Below are positions 21,709-33,126 of a stretch of DNA of 64,000 bases, piece after piece. The stretch is from Zingiber officinale (lineage: Eukaryota; Streptophyta; Magnoliopsida; Zingiberales; Zingiberaceae), in contig NC_056001.1 in the NCBI RefSeq assembly GCF_018446385.1, positions 8,389,600-8,453,599 of the forward strand, given 5' to 3'. Within the stretch, counting starts at the first letter, position 1. Each line of letters starts with the position of its first letter. Both the position numbers and the translations under genes were made by a program. A model generated the notes under the pieces. It did not search any database, was not told the DNA's origin, and worked only from the letters and a program-made list of their open reading frames with translations.

Positions 21709-22987
21709 AATTTTAAGCTAGAAAATTTATGGACGAACCTCTCTCAATCTAGACACCCCAAACTTAGAAGAGTTTTAGTTCTTGTTGCTATAAATAGAGA
21801 GAGCCGAAGCATTAAGAGGGGATGATCTCTTGTTGCTATATATACGAGCGCGAACACCTATGCAAACTTTGTATGTGATTTACATAGTACGACGTATATG
21901 ACAGTTTGGGTGTATGCATTTGCTGATTATGCACGAAAACATAGAATATATTCAAATGTATTCGGCAGCTAGCTAGCAATACACTCTGTCTATATATATA
22001 ACACAATGAAGGACAATTTCCATATGTATATTTAGGATGAATTTACTTAACGGAGAAAAAATAATTAAAAATATGAATCTATATTGTAAAAGAAAATTAA
22101 ATAAAGAAAATCAGTATAGTATATGATTGGCTGGACTTTTAAATATTGTCATTAACTATTGGCATGGTCTCTTCTTTTAAGATTATATATAAATATATAT
22201 ATAATAGGGTTGAGCTGAAGGGGATGTTCCAAATCTATATTGGTACGTGCAAACTCGAAGTAACCGAACACCGAAGGCTGCATGCTTGCGAAAATAATTA
22301 CAGGGAGAGCCGCGAGAGGTTTGGATGGATACCATGAATGAACAGTCTTAGCAAAGGAGCAGAAAACACGAGTAACATATGCATGAATGATCGTATCTGA
22401 AACCGGTGAAGCTGAACCACCGGCTTCCAGGTTGATCAGAATAAGAGCTCGAGGGCTCGAGGTATGCAATATCACAAGGAGTAAAAGGTGGAGGGAACAA
22501 TAGTAAGAAAGAAAGTTTTTGAGGCAGCCACTCTAATATTTAAGTCAGTGAAAAATGAGTAAAAATGTAAAAGATGGGCCGCAGAGAAAATGTATCTGTG
22601 CCTCATGGAGAGGAGCTCCTTTTATAATATCTCTTAATTCCCACGTTAATAAAGTATCATGACAGACTAAAGGATATGTTTAATCGTCGTCTTGGAGAAC
22701 CCATCACCCATATATTACTATCTATGCGAAGATATATTGTCACATGCTTTGACAATTCCACGTACAATCTTAATTATGAAGTTGGATGTAACGTAAATAG
22801 TGGACATATGATAGTTTTGGCATAATAACCCGGAGTCTATTTCTAAGACTAACGACTTATGATCATCCATGATAAGTCTAACATCTATGTACATATATTT
22901 ATTTCCCTTCATATTTTAAGAGATGATAAAAGGAAATAAGATTTTGAGAGTATCTGATCGGGATGATATGGGGAGTAAAGTCCTCGT
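21709..22987. other. Upstream region of the YUCCA gene, no gene seen
   Basis: AT-rich intergenic DNA. An open minus-strand frame at 22152-22475 (107 codons) resembles nothing I know and has no neighbouring exons. No clear transposon ends are visible. Confidence 0.5.
21837..21844 (-). promoter_or_regulatory. Possible TATA box of the YUCCA gene
   Basis: TATATATA lies about 130 bp upstream of the first ATG. A second TATA-like site (TATTTATAG on the minus strand, 21788-21797) lies about 80 bp upstream. Both sit in two copies of a 'tcttgttgctata' motif, so the promoter may contain a small duplication. Transcription start is not known. Confidence 0.4.
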
Positions 22988-23290
22988 GGTAGCCGACGAT
23001 TGGGGAACTGGGGTCTTAGTAATAGAGGATTGGGGAGTTGGGCTTCCATAAGAGCCGATTAGGGAGCTCGGCCTCGGTAATAGCCGACCGGGGAGTTGGG
23101 TCTTGGTAATAGCGGTTTGGGAAGTTGGGCTCCTATCATATTTGACAGAGGAGTTGGGCTCTCGTAATAGAGATAATACCCGACGGGGGAGCAGGGTCCC
23201 AGTAATAGCTGATAGGGGAGCGGAGCCCCGATAATAGCCGACCGAGGAGTCGAGCCCTGATAATAACCGACGGAGGAGCTGGGTCTCAGT
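22988..23290. repeat. Minisatellite, ~29-30-bp unit, about ten diverged copies
   Basis: Units begin with 'gtaatag' or 'ataatag', followed by 'ccgac'-like sequence and 'ggggagttgggct'. The copies differ from one another by several bases and one is longer by about 8 bp. The sequence after it (ccgaccaataggatgctc, 23315-23345) resembles retrotransposon LTR or 3' UTR sequence, so the array may have started inside an element. Confidence 0.7.
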
Positions 23291-23440
23291 AATAACGTAA
23301 CCGACCAATAGAATGTCTTTGAACGATCCGACCAATAGGATGCTCAGGTTGACTTACCTTGGACTTGGACTGTCACGTGAACCAGCAAATTGACTTTCAA
23401 TCCAACAAGGCTTACTCATATCCACCCTATCAAGGAACAT

Positions 23441-24284
23441 TGTGTAAGTACCCTCTAGTAATTTGATGTGATCAACCAAGTAAAGTTAGGTCTTGTTGGT
23501 ATTTATCCTCCGTGTCTAAATGTGTAGGAACTTAGGAGCACAAGAAGTCGAGCGAAAGACGCGGCTAGCGAAAAGGACGGCATGGGAGAGAGTCGACGAG
23601 CTTGATGCGTCCAATGGACGAGGTGTTGCGGAAGAGTACGTTGGCGGACAAGAAGGAGGCGCACGACATTTCCGAGGGATGAGAAGCCGGAGCAGAAGAC
23701 TGCTCAAAGGCCGGAAGTTGAGTTCGGATGAACCCTATTTCAGATGGCCGAAATCACCCAAGCGAAAGGAACTAGAGCGAAAGATCGGGATCCAAGCGAG
23801 AGAGCCGGAGCAAGAACCCAGACCAAACAGTTAACATAAAGTTAATTTAGGTCCAGGCACCCAGACCATGAATTTTATCTGGATCGTGTTTGACGCGATC
23901 CGTTGCGACGAGAATAAAGTTTTATTTCCCTAGAGGTGCCTGGAAATAGGCGAACCGACTAGAACTATAAATACAGCCCTGATTCCAATGGTTTAGAACA
24001 ACACTTGGGATTGACTCTTCTTTAGTTTTGTTTTGTAATCGAGTGCTTTAATTACTGTAAAAAGTCATCTCCGCCTGAAGAGAGTTTAGTGAGCTTTCAA
24101 CTTCCTTGGATTAACAATCTCCCCAATTATAACCAAGTAAACCCTTTCGTGTCTCTTCTTTTTTAATCTTGTATTTATCTTATGCAAGTGTTAGTTTAAT
24201 ATAAATCTATAAAGTTCGAGGAAGGTTCATTTTCTTTTGCAGGGTTATTCACTCCCTCTAGCCGGCCGCCAAGGGTCCTACACA
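23441..24284 (+). repeat. Solo LTR related to the LTRs of elements A and D
   Basis: It starts TGTGTA and ends TACACA, a perfect terminal inverted repeat. The body aligns with the LTRs of A and D: 'tttgatgtgatcaaccaagt', 'gcggctagcga', a tataaatacag TATA-like box near 23970, and a terminal 'ttattcactccctctagccgg' block. No interior follows. The flanks (aacat on the left, ttatt on the right) do not match, so no target duplication is visible. Confidence 0.7.
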
Positions 24285-25344
24285 TTATTATATGTGTTCC
24301 TATGTGCACTACTTTGTGCCCCCGGGTTGTGGTGTAAGACAGAGTATTCAGATTGTCATCCAGATATTCATGTACAGTTCGATCCCTAGCTATAGCAAAT
24401 TTGTAAAAAAGTTTTCTCCAAATGAGGTGCGCAATCAAAGGATATTAGGCTTCTTGGGTATCCGTCGTAAGTACTTCTTGATTTATTCTGTGGCCGATAG
24501 AAAAATTCTGCTGAATTAGATCTCTCATCTCAGGACTAGTTAATGAGACTAATTAGATTTATTATTTTTTTTCCTGTATGCACTGCTTTGCGAGGAGTCA
24601 CATGCATTCAGTTAGTATGATTCATTATATGTCTGGCAGTCTAATGATTTTCAAAGAAGTATTATGCGTGACAACTTAAAAGAACAAGTTTTTTTTTACT
24701 ATTTCATACAAACGATGAATTATGCATCCCTAATACTAGAACACAGGTTCAAATTGGATACAAGAATGACATCCATATGTTTAATGCCCTTCGAACAAAA
24801 ACAAACGCAGAACAGGACTTGAAATATAGTCTTGGCCATGAGATTTCTTCGCATGGCCCCAGTAATCAATTGTTCAACCCAGATACCTTGTCGCCTCTTC
24901 ATCAACTCCTAGCTGGGTCTGTCAGTGGCTAAACGGAGAAATCTGCCATTGTGTTCGTGATCAGATCCACCATGCCCAATTAATGTTTGTGCAGTTGTTA
25001 TTGGAACCCTGCAGGGGTAGCAGCAGCTATGAAGTTAGATCGCTAAAGCACCAACTGTTTACAATGTTGTAGACACCTTCCCCACCTCATGACGTTGTTT
25101 ACAGTGTGAGATGAAATTGGAGATTGGAAACATATTTTTAGCCCCCTCATGACGTCACTACAGTTTAAGAATTGTCGTTCGAGATAGAATATAATGCCTG
25201 AACTCTCCTTTGCCACTTCAGCTCCCTGTTGAATGACCATTCAGAATATAATGCCAAAACCTTGAACCCCGCTTCATGCCAAAACCTTGAACCCCACTTC
25301 AGCTTCCTTAGGTGCAAGGCCATCTTTAGTTCCATCCTGGGCTA
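24285..25344. other. Gene-free stretch, nothing identified
   Basis: Open frames at 24292-24519 (plus), 24720-24905 (minus) and 25043-25240 (minus) match no family I know. A short direct repeat, 'gccaaaaccttgaacccc', occurs at about 25251-25295. No gene is supported. Confidence 0.5.
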
Positions 25345-26254
25345 TGACGGTAAGTATATATCCCAATTGATTTTGATATCATCAATTGCTATGACGGTAA
25401 GTATATATCTCAATTAATTTTGATATCATCAATTGAGTTAAGTTAGACTCTAGAATTTTGATCTCTTATGTCTAAATATAGAAATTTAATAATATAAGAA
25501 GTCAAGCGAAAAATGAAGCAAGCAAGAAAGATGACATGGGAAGCGAGTCGACATACTCGGTGTATTTGATGGATGAGAAGTTATGGAAGAGTATACTGGT
25601 AGTCGAGAGCGATGCCCACGGCACTTCCAAGAGACAAGAAGCCTAGGAGGAAGACTAAGTTAGGTTCGAGTGAGTATAATTCTTAATGGCAAGAATATCA
25701 CCTAAAGTCAACCGATGACTTAACTGAATCCAAGTGCCCGGACCAGGTCCAGGCGGCTTGGATTCCTTCGGGCCACATCAGCGAGCCATTGTCAAAAAGG
25801 ATCAGCATAGAGTCCATGTCAGCCGACTCTAGATGCTCGGGCCGAATCTAGGTGCCCCAGAAGTGAAGACTCATTGGAAAGATATCGTTGCGGAGTGGAT
25901 TAAGGTGACCAAGTCTAGGTGCTCATACAAGGTCCAGGCGTCCGGGAGGTGCCACGCCAGCCAACGACTAACTTCGACCAGTGGATTATAAATAGAGCTC
26001 TGATCCTTGAAGTTTAATAACACATTCTGTACTTTGGTTTACAAAAATTATTTTTACATCGCCTTGTGAGCTTTTTGTGAGCTTTACATCGCCTTGGATT
26101 AGCAACCTTTCCGATTATAAATCAAGTAAATTTTTCTTGTTTTGTTGACATTTTTATTTGTTTGAATTAACGTGGGTTTCTTGCTAAGTTTTATAACAAG
26201 AGAAGTGCTAAATTTATTCACTCCCCCTTCTAGCCAGTCCCATACGGACCTACA
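25345..26254 (+). repeat. Left LTR of element D
   Basis: It ends CCTACA beside the PBS. Its first part is present twice in tandem: a ~48-bp unit at about 25341-25388 and 25389-25436, with keyword gctatgacggtaagtatat. It shares long stretches with 29073 onward, including 'gccattgtcaaaaagg', 'tccaggcg' and a tataaatagagctct TATA-like box at about 25987. Confidence 0.75.
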
Positions 26255-26256
26255 AT

Positions 26257-26268
26257 TGTTATCAGAGT
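26257..26268 (+). other. Primer-binding site of element D
   Basis: TTGTTATCAGAG is a tRNA-Met type primer site, two bases after the LTR end, degenerate compared with those of A and B. Confidence 0.7.
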
Positions 26269-27120
26269 CCAATTGCTTCAGAAGGATTCGATTAACTGTC
26301 AACTAAAGCAATAAGAAGATGGCCGGACCGAGTATTCACCCACCAAAATTCGAAAGAAAGTTCGCATTCTAAAAAAGAAGATGGAGGTATTTTTCAGAAC
26401 AGATTTTGATTTATTGCTAATAATTAAATATAGTTTTGTAGCACTCAAAGATCAATATGGAGAAGAAAAACGAAGAGTATTTTTGGAGCAAGAAAAAGAA
26501 GAACAACTTTGTAGTCAATGTTAAAGCCGAATTCCACCTTTTGAGTGTACTATCGTCTCAAGAAGTCAACCGGATTGATGTCTATGACACCTCCAAAGAA
26601 CTCTAGGAGAAGTTCCTAGAGTTACACAAAGGAACCTCGAAGATCAAGTTGGCAAGATGAGATGTGCTCCGCAACAAACTAAGCAACCTCCTGCTGGAAA
26701 AGAGTGAAATGGTTGCCCAACTGCACGCAAAGCAAAAAAGAGGTAATCATTGGACTTACCAACCTCAGAGAAACGGTGTCAAATCGAGATTCCCTCTAAT
26801 ATGCATTAAATGCATTCCCAAGAACCCTTGAAGGTACATCAAATATATACTCATATTACATCTCCAAATATTTCAAGATAAGTACTTTAGAGAATTTATT
26901 TTTAACTTTAGAATTACATGAGTTTCAATGTACAAGATAAAGAAAAGAGTCAAACCAGGATTTAGCACTAGAAGCCAGCAAGATCAAGCTAGATTCTAAA
27001 TCATTGCTCGACGAAAACAAAGTAGCTTTTATGGTAAGGAAGTTTTCAAAGTTCTTTAATTCTAATAACTTTGATAAGAGATAGGCCAACAAGATTCTCC
27101 AGGCAAAGAGGAAAGTTAGA

Positions 27121-27608
27121 GGTGTAAATGAACTAAGCCACTCAGCTATTCGAAGCTCAATTCGATAAAAACTCGTTTGAGCTCATTTAATGAGGCTCGT
27201 TAAGATAAACAAACCAAGCTCAAGCTTCACAATATTCAGCTCATTAGTTTGTGAACATGTTCGTTAAGCTTATGAATTAATTTTTAAATAAAAAATAATA
27301 GTTTTAATATTGAATTTATAGATTTTACATGATCTACCTATGAAATATATAGATAAATATATTAAATTTATTTATTAGAATAAAATTATAAATTTTAATA
27401 AGAATATTATAGTTTAGTTTTTAATGAATATTTAAATTTATAATTTATAATTTATATTTATTAAACTTGTTTAGGCTCGATAAAAGTTTGAATAAGCTCG
27501 TGAGCCATGAATATATTCGTTAAATAAAGCTCGAGCTCGACTCAATTATAAATGAGCAAAACTCAAACATTCAAGAGTTCGGCTCGGCTCGGCTTGATTA
27601 CACTCCTA
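27121..27608. mobile_element. MITE-like element in the gag of D
   Basis: This 488-bp element begins GGTGTAAATGAACTAAGCC and its end, read on the minus strand, begins TAGGAGTGTAATCAAGCC, so the termini form an imperfect inverted repeat. Flanking sequences aaagttaga (27112-27120) and aaagtcaga (27609-27617) agree at 8 of 9 positions and fit a 9-bp target duplication. The gag sequence resumes exactly after it. The body is rich in 'gctcga' words and AT. A 9-bp duplication suggests a Mutator-like source, an 8-bp one hAT; no transposase is present. Confidence 0.7.
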
Positions 27609-30600
27609 AAAGTCAGATGCTATAACTGTCAAGAAGAATGACACATCAAAGACAACTGTCCAAAACTCAAAAGTAAAAAAAAAGACAAAGGACTAAAATG
27701 ATCGAAGCACAAGAACTTGAAAGCTGCGTGGGATGAAACGTCATCAGAATTCGAAGTTGAAGCATACGCCTAACTTGCACTTATGACAAGTTACCAAGAA
27801 GAAGAAGATGACGAAACCTCATCTGAGATGAACATCGAGAGCATCGATGAAGGGGAGACTTCAAATTACGAGTTCGACACGGTAAGTGAGGTACGACTCT
27901 TACTTTTTGATCAGTTTTATGAAGCAGTGAAAATGCTATCTAGATCCTTATGCAAACTACGAACTAAATGTATAAATCTGAAAAAGATAACAATGAGTTA
28001 AAAATAAACTTAGATAATGCATGTCCATTAGAACATTTTGATAAAATTTAAACGAAAAATTCAAAACTAAAAGAACAAATAGACTTATTGAAAAAGGATT
28101 ATGTATGCTCCAATTTTTTACCGATTTCAAATTTTAGAAATACTTGAGGGTTAAATTGGCATTCACGAAACCATAGGGGATAAATTATAAAAATTCTTAG
28201 AAATTATATTACAACAAAATTTCTGATAAATCCATAGGTAGAAATTTTGTTGGATTTCTAAATTTGTTCTAAACTAGTAAATTGATTTTATTTGCATGCT
28301 TAAATATTAATTTAATTTAATTTTAACTTTGATAGTAAAACTAATTATTTTATAAATTTAATATTCATGCTTTCTGCTTAAAAAAATTTTGTGATGCACA
28401 AATAGATTATTTGTTAATTTTTAGATTTTTTTTTACTAGTAATTAATTTTTTATAAATTTTTTATCAAAAAAATAAATTTTAAAATTTAAAATTTTTTGA
28501 AGGTTAATAAATATCGTTATATTTTAAATGTTTAGAAAAATCAGTAAGATTTATAAATGACATATTCTATTTTTAATCATTTAATTTTAAAATTAATTAT
28601 TTCTATTCAAAAATATTTATTTTGGTTAAAATAGAAATATTCTATTTATGAATATTTTTCTATTGGTTTGAATGTTCATGCTTCATATTGATAAAAATAT
28701 TTATAATTTTTTGAAACATAAAATAATTTATAAATTAATTTTGTTAAAATAGAGAATTAATTAGTAAAAATTATTATCTTAAAAAATAATTTCTATAAAA
28801 AGTTAAATTTTTATATAAACGGTTTAAAATATCTAGAAAAATTTCTAATATTTTTCTAACTATTTTTTTTCCATATTTTTCCTAACATGTTTTGATGTGG
28901 GGAAAAATTAGGGATTAAGATATGGAGGAGGTTTATAATTTTTTTAATTCATTGTAATTTTTTTTGTTTGTAAGTACTTGCAAATTTATTTCTTGTTATA
29001 AATGTAAATAATTGTTTTCTTATTTGTTTTAACTCTAACTTAACTTGAGTTGATGCACATAAAAAAGAAGATTGTAAATACCCCAAGTTGATTTTGCTGT
29101 GATCAACTAAGTTAAGTTAGACTTTATGGTTTTAATCCCTTGTGTTTAAGTGTGCAGGTACTGAGGAGCACAAGAAGTCAAGCAGAAGATGTAGCGAGCA
29201 AGAATGATGACACAGGAAGTGAGTCGACGAGCTCAGTCCATCCGAGGGACGAGGAGTTGCGGAAGAGTATATTAGTGGACGAGAAGGACGTGCGTGGCGA
29301 TTCCAAGGGACTAGAAGCTGGGGAGAATGACTGCTCGAGGAGAAGACCGGAGTTGAGTTTGGGTGAGCTCAACTCTGAATGACTGGAATATCACCCAAAA
29401 TCAACTGCTGATTGTGTCCAGGCGCTTGGACCAGGTCCAGGTGCCAGGACCTAGTCTAGATGCCCGAATTCCTTCGGGTCACATCAGCGAGCCATTATCG
29501 AAGAGAATTAGTACAGAGTCTACGTCAGCAGACTCCAGGCGTCCGGGTCGATTCGAGGCGCTCGAAAAGTGAAGATCCATTGAAAAAATACCGTTGTGGA
29601 GGGGATCGAGGTGACCAAGTCTAGGAGCTCGAGAGGTGTCACATCAACCAACAGCTAACTTTGACCAATGGGCGATAAATAGAGCTCTGGTCCTCAAAAT
29701 TTAATTTCGTTTACAAATCTTGTTTTTACTATTTTACGCTTAATTACTGTAAGAGACTACTCCGCCTTTACAAAGGAGATCTTCTTATAAGTTTTACATC
29801 GCCTTGGATTAGGAACCTCCCCGATTACAAACCAAGTAAATTCTTCTGCCTCTTCTTATTTGTTTATGTTTTTATATATTTATTTGAATTAACATATGTT
29901 CCTTGCTAAATTTTATAGCAAGAGAAGTGATAAACTTATTTATAAGATTATTCATCCCTTCTAAGAGTATTCGTAGTGAGAGCTCCAATTGCTGAGCTGG
30001 CACATAAAACAGACCTCCCTCCTGTAGTGGGAGATCCATTGCTCAAACGATGGAGTGACTCCATAAACACGGAGTCACTCCGTCGTTAGCTTTTTTATTT
30101 TTTAATTATTATTTTTTTAATATTTGTATAAAAAAACAACATTAAATATGAGATATTCGGCATGGAAGAAGATGAGACGTTAAACAATAGCTATTTTGAT
30201 AGTCGTTGCTCAATTTTTAATTTTTTTAACTAAAATAAAATTCTATAAATATATCACGAACTCTTATTTTTCATTTGTCTCTTCATTCTCTATTTCTTCA
30301 TCCTTTCATTCTCAATTTGTATTTGAGATGGACGAAAATTTCAATACTTCTTTGACAAATCTTTTGAATTCTTCAAATACAGAAGAAAATATATCTTCTC
30401 AAGATACCCACATTCCTATAAACCATGATGTCCAATATCCTTAATTTTTCTCTCTCACACAATACCATCTAAATTTTTAAAATATTTCATATGTTCCATA
30501 AGCTTGGTCTTCCAAATTTCTCAACTTCCCAAAGTTCTTAAAATTTTTCGCTCCCCCTTTAGAGTAACACCACCCAACTCCATTTGGTATGTACTCATAC

Positions 30601-30858
30601 CAAGATTGATAGCCACGAGCAACTAATTTAGGATATCTTCTCTGCCTTTCATATTTTCACCCCCTCAACCATTAGCCATGTTTTTGAATAAAGCAAACAA
30701 TGCTACTTTTGACCCATCTAACAGTAACAATGAACCTCTAACACCATCCTCTGTTCCAACATCTCAATAACAACCACACTCATCACGAGAAGAGCGTGAA
30801 GTTGAACCGGAGAAAGATTAAATGAAAATTTTGATCTCTTAATGAAGATATAGTACTT

Positions 30859-31083
30859 ATGAAGTCATGGGCAACTATTAGCACTGACGTAGTCATTGGT
30901 AATGACCAGAAGGATCAAGCTTTTTGGAAATGTATAGTTGATTACTACAACAAACATCGTCCCATTGGAACTATGAAGAGAAGCTATCAGGTGTTAAAAT
31001 CACATTACTACAAGTTTGCGTCGATGGTAAATGAATTTTCTGTAACCTATAGTAATTTGTATACTCATCGTCAAAGCGAATGA
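30859..31083 (+). pseudogene. Remnant of PIF/Harbinger ORF1 (Myb/SANT-like, NAM-associated type)
   Basis: The frame includes 'SWATISTDVVIGNDQKDQ', 'FWKCIVDYYNKHRP' and 'RSYQVLKSHYYKF', the pattern of the trihelix/Myb-like DNA-binding protein encoded beside the transposase in plant PIF/Harbinger elements (often annotated as glutathione S-transferase T3-like). An upstream open piece at 30328-30444 (MDENFNTSLTNLLNSS...) looks like its N-terminus and lies out of contact with it. A downstream stretch near 31441-31545 carries similar C-terminal helix sequence (VEIFHKDYEVFIKDTSE). The frame is broken between these parts, so no functional protein is expected. Confidence 0.6.
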
Positions 31084-31687
31084 AGTGACAAGAATGTATT
31101 GAAGAACACACTGAATATGTGGAAAGCCAATAATAAAAACAAGGATTTCAAGTATATGTATGTGTGGAGGGTTCTCAAAGAGTATGAGAAATATACTTTA
31201 TAATAAGTTGCTCATTCCTCTAATAAGAAGGTAAAGACATCCGAATCAAGGAGGAACACTTCAGCATCAAATCCAAATCCAGATACGAGTATTAATGTGG
31301 ATGACTCTGAAGCCTGCATTCATCCGATGGAGCAAAGGTAGCGAAGAGGAAGGGTAAATCTAAAGTCAGAGAGTACGACGCAATGGAACAAGTCATCGAC
31401 AAAGAATGATAAGATATTAAATAATATCAAAAGGAAAAAATGGTTTTGCGAAAGGTTGAAATCTTTCATAAGGATTATGAAGTTTTTATAAAAGATACTA
31501 GTGAGATAACACCAGGACAACTTTGAATACATGAGAAAATGATTGAAAAAAATAAACAAAAACATAACCTGGAGTAGATGTGTTTAAGTTTGTTTTTTAT
31601 ATATTATTATACTTTATGTCTTTTTATTTGATGTATGTTGATATTTATATGTTTTTTAATTATTAATGTTATTCCTAGTGTTAGTAA

Positions 31688-32511
31688 TGTTGTGCCCAAA
31701 GATATGCATATATCTCCAAAATGACATGATATTGTCCACTTTGGGCCTAGACCCTCATGACTTTACTTTTGGGCTCTCCCCAAAAGGCCTCATGCCAATG
31801 GAGATATCATTCATCCTTTTAACCCCATGATCTTTATCAAATCTTTTCAATGTGGGACTTTGATTGAACCCCAACAATCCTCTCCTCAAACGAATGATCA
31901 AAATTACTCTTATGGTTCAGGCTTCCCCGCAAGCATCTGCACTCAGTTATCTTGACCTACTCTGGGCCTCCCCGCGAGCATTCGGTCACCTTAACCTGCT
32001 TTGAGCCTCCCTGCGAGCATTGAGTATTTTACAATGAAATTTTTCGTTGGTTATTAGGGGCATCCCGAAAAAAGTCCGGGTCGAAATATGGCTTTCAAAT
32101 TAAGTTCCACCTCCCCGCGAGCATCTGGCCACCCTGACCTGCTCCAGGTCTCCCCGCAAGAATTTAGTCATTCTGACATGCTCTGAGCCTCCCTGTGAGT
32201 ATCCGGTCATCCTGACCTATTTCAGGGCCTTTTCTCATAAGCCTGTTTCGGGCCTCCCCGTAAGCAGTTAGATTCAGTCAAGATTGACCGGGGCCTTTTC
32301 TCACAATCATTCAGTCATCCTGACCTGTTTCGGGCCTCCCCGTAAGCACCTCTGATATCATTTGTTGTGTCCAAAGGATGTCCACACCCTCATGACTTTG
32401 CTTTCGAGCTCTTTTAAAAAAAGCTCATTCCAATAGAGATATCTTACATCCTTTTAAACTCATGATCTTTACCAAATCTTTCCAATGTGGGATTTTGATT
32501 GAACCTTAACA
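31688..32511 (-). mobile_element. TRIM-like LTR element inside the Harbinger-like transposon
   Basis: Two direct repeats (31688-31876, 189 bp, and 32363-32511, 149 bp) begin TGTTGTG and end with a TTGATTGAACC...AACA block. They enclose about 490 bp made of repeated 'gcctccccgcgagcat' motifs. The perfect duplication AGTAA flanks the whole (31683-31687 and 32512-32516). Read on the minus strand, a tRNA-Met type PBS (tgatatcagagg) follows the LTR at 32363, and a purine tract (gaggagagga) precedes the other LTR, so the element points left. It has no coding capacity. The LTRs differ clearly, so it is not recent. Confidence 0.75.
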
Positions 32512-32752
32512 AGTAATTTATGGATTTAAATTTTATAAAAATTTAATTATATATAAGGTAAAATATGAAGGAGAGATAAAAAAATATATATGATGAAAAA
32601 AATGTGGGATATACGAAGAACTTGTTGAGAGGTTTTCTGATAGTAGAGAAATATATAAGAGTTTTTACTTTTGACGTAGTGTTGACGTTGACATGATATT
32701 AAATGAGCTCCATGAGAAGGTCCATACTATGAATGCTCTAACCTATCTCTTA

Positions 32753-33113
32753 GGGCATCCATAATGAGGTGTTAAGAGGCGAAAATGTTAAGAGGGATTT
32801 CATCTTTTTTTTTAATAGTAATAAATATATTTAAAATTTTTTATATTATTATTTTTAAATAGTAAAATTATTTTTTTAAAAGTAAGATTATTATTAAAAT
32901 AATAATAATAATTTAAATATTTTAAAATATATTCATTTAATATAATATAATTTTAAGATGGTTGAATAAATTATGAGATCATGAATAATAAATAATATTA
33001 AAAGAAATATGAATGAAAAAAGATATATTATTATAATGGATTTATATCAATTTTAATATTTATTTTTTTTATAAAATAATAAATATTATACTGAGGATGA
33101 ATTATAGATACTC
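32753..33113. mobile_element. Tourist-like MITE (TTA target duplication)
   Basis: This 361-bp AT-rich element has termini GGGCATCCATAATGAG and, inverted, GAGTATCTATAATTCATC. It is flanked by TTA at 32750-32752 and 33114-33116. The termini resemble those of the Harbinger-like transposon 14 bp to its left, so the two probably used related transposases. No coding frame. Confidence 0.7.
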
Positions 33114-33126
33114 TTACAAACCTACA

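Larger units (their letters stand above)
29965..32738 (+). mobile_element. PIF/Harbinger-like DNA transposon, non-autonomous
   Basis: The left terminus GAGTATTCGTAGTGAGAG and the right terminus, read inverted, GAGCATTCATAGTATGGA form terminal inverted repeats. The 3-bp duplication TAA flanks the element (29962-29964 and 32739-32741), as expected for PIF/Harbinger. A broken remnant of the accessory Myb/SANT-like ORF1 is present (about 30328-31545), but no DDE transposase. A TRIM-like element (31688-32511) is inserted inside, so the transposon itself is about 1.9 kb. It lies in the right LTR of element D. Confidence 0.78.
25345..33126 (+). mobile_element. Element D: gag-only copia-type LTR element carrying four later insertions
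   Basis: The left LTR is about 25345-26254, with a ~48-bp duplication of its start. A PBS follows at 26257-26268, then a gag region of copia type (about 26318-28010), then about 1 kb of very AT-rich sequence without pol. The right LTR starts TGTAAATACCCC at 29073. It is interrupted by a PIF/Harbinger-like transposon (29965-32738, TSD TAA) and a MITE (32753-33113, TSD TTA), and ends CCTACA at 33126. Gag is interrupted by another MITE (27121-27608). The element is broken, with many breaks in gag, and is old. It belongs to the same broad family as A by gag, PBS and LTR similarity. Confidence 0.75.
29073..33126 (+). repeat. Right LTR of element D, split by two DNA transposons
   Basis: LTR sequence runs from 29073 to 29964 and continues at 32739-32752 and 33114-33126. 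When the two inserts and one copy of each TWA duplication are set aside, the end matches the left LTR end (cccttctag...cctaca). The LTR therefore existed before both insertions. Confidence 0.75.

Noticed and set aside
22152-22475. 107-codon minus-strand frame upstream of YUCCA
   Set aside because: Unrecognised, with AT-rich codons at its end and no upstream promoter or exon signals. Likely chance.
24292-24519. 75-codon plus-strand frame after the solo LTR
   Set aside because: No family resemblance and no start context or introns. Not reported as a gene.
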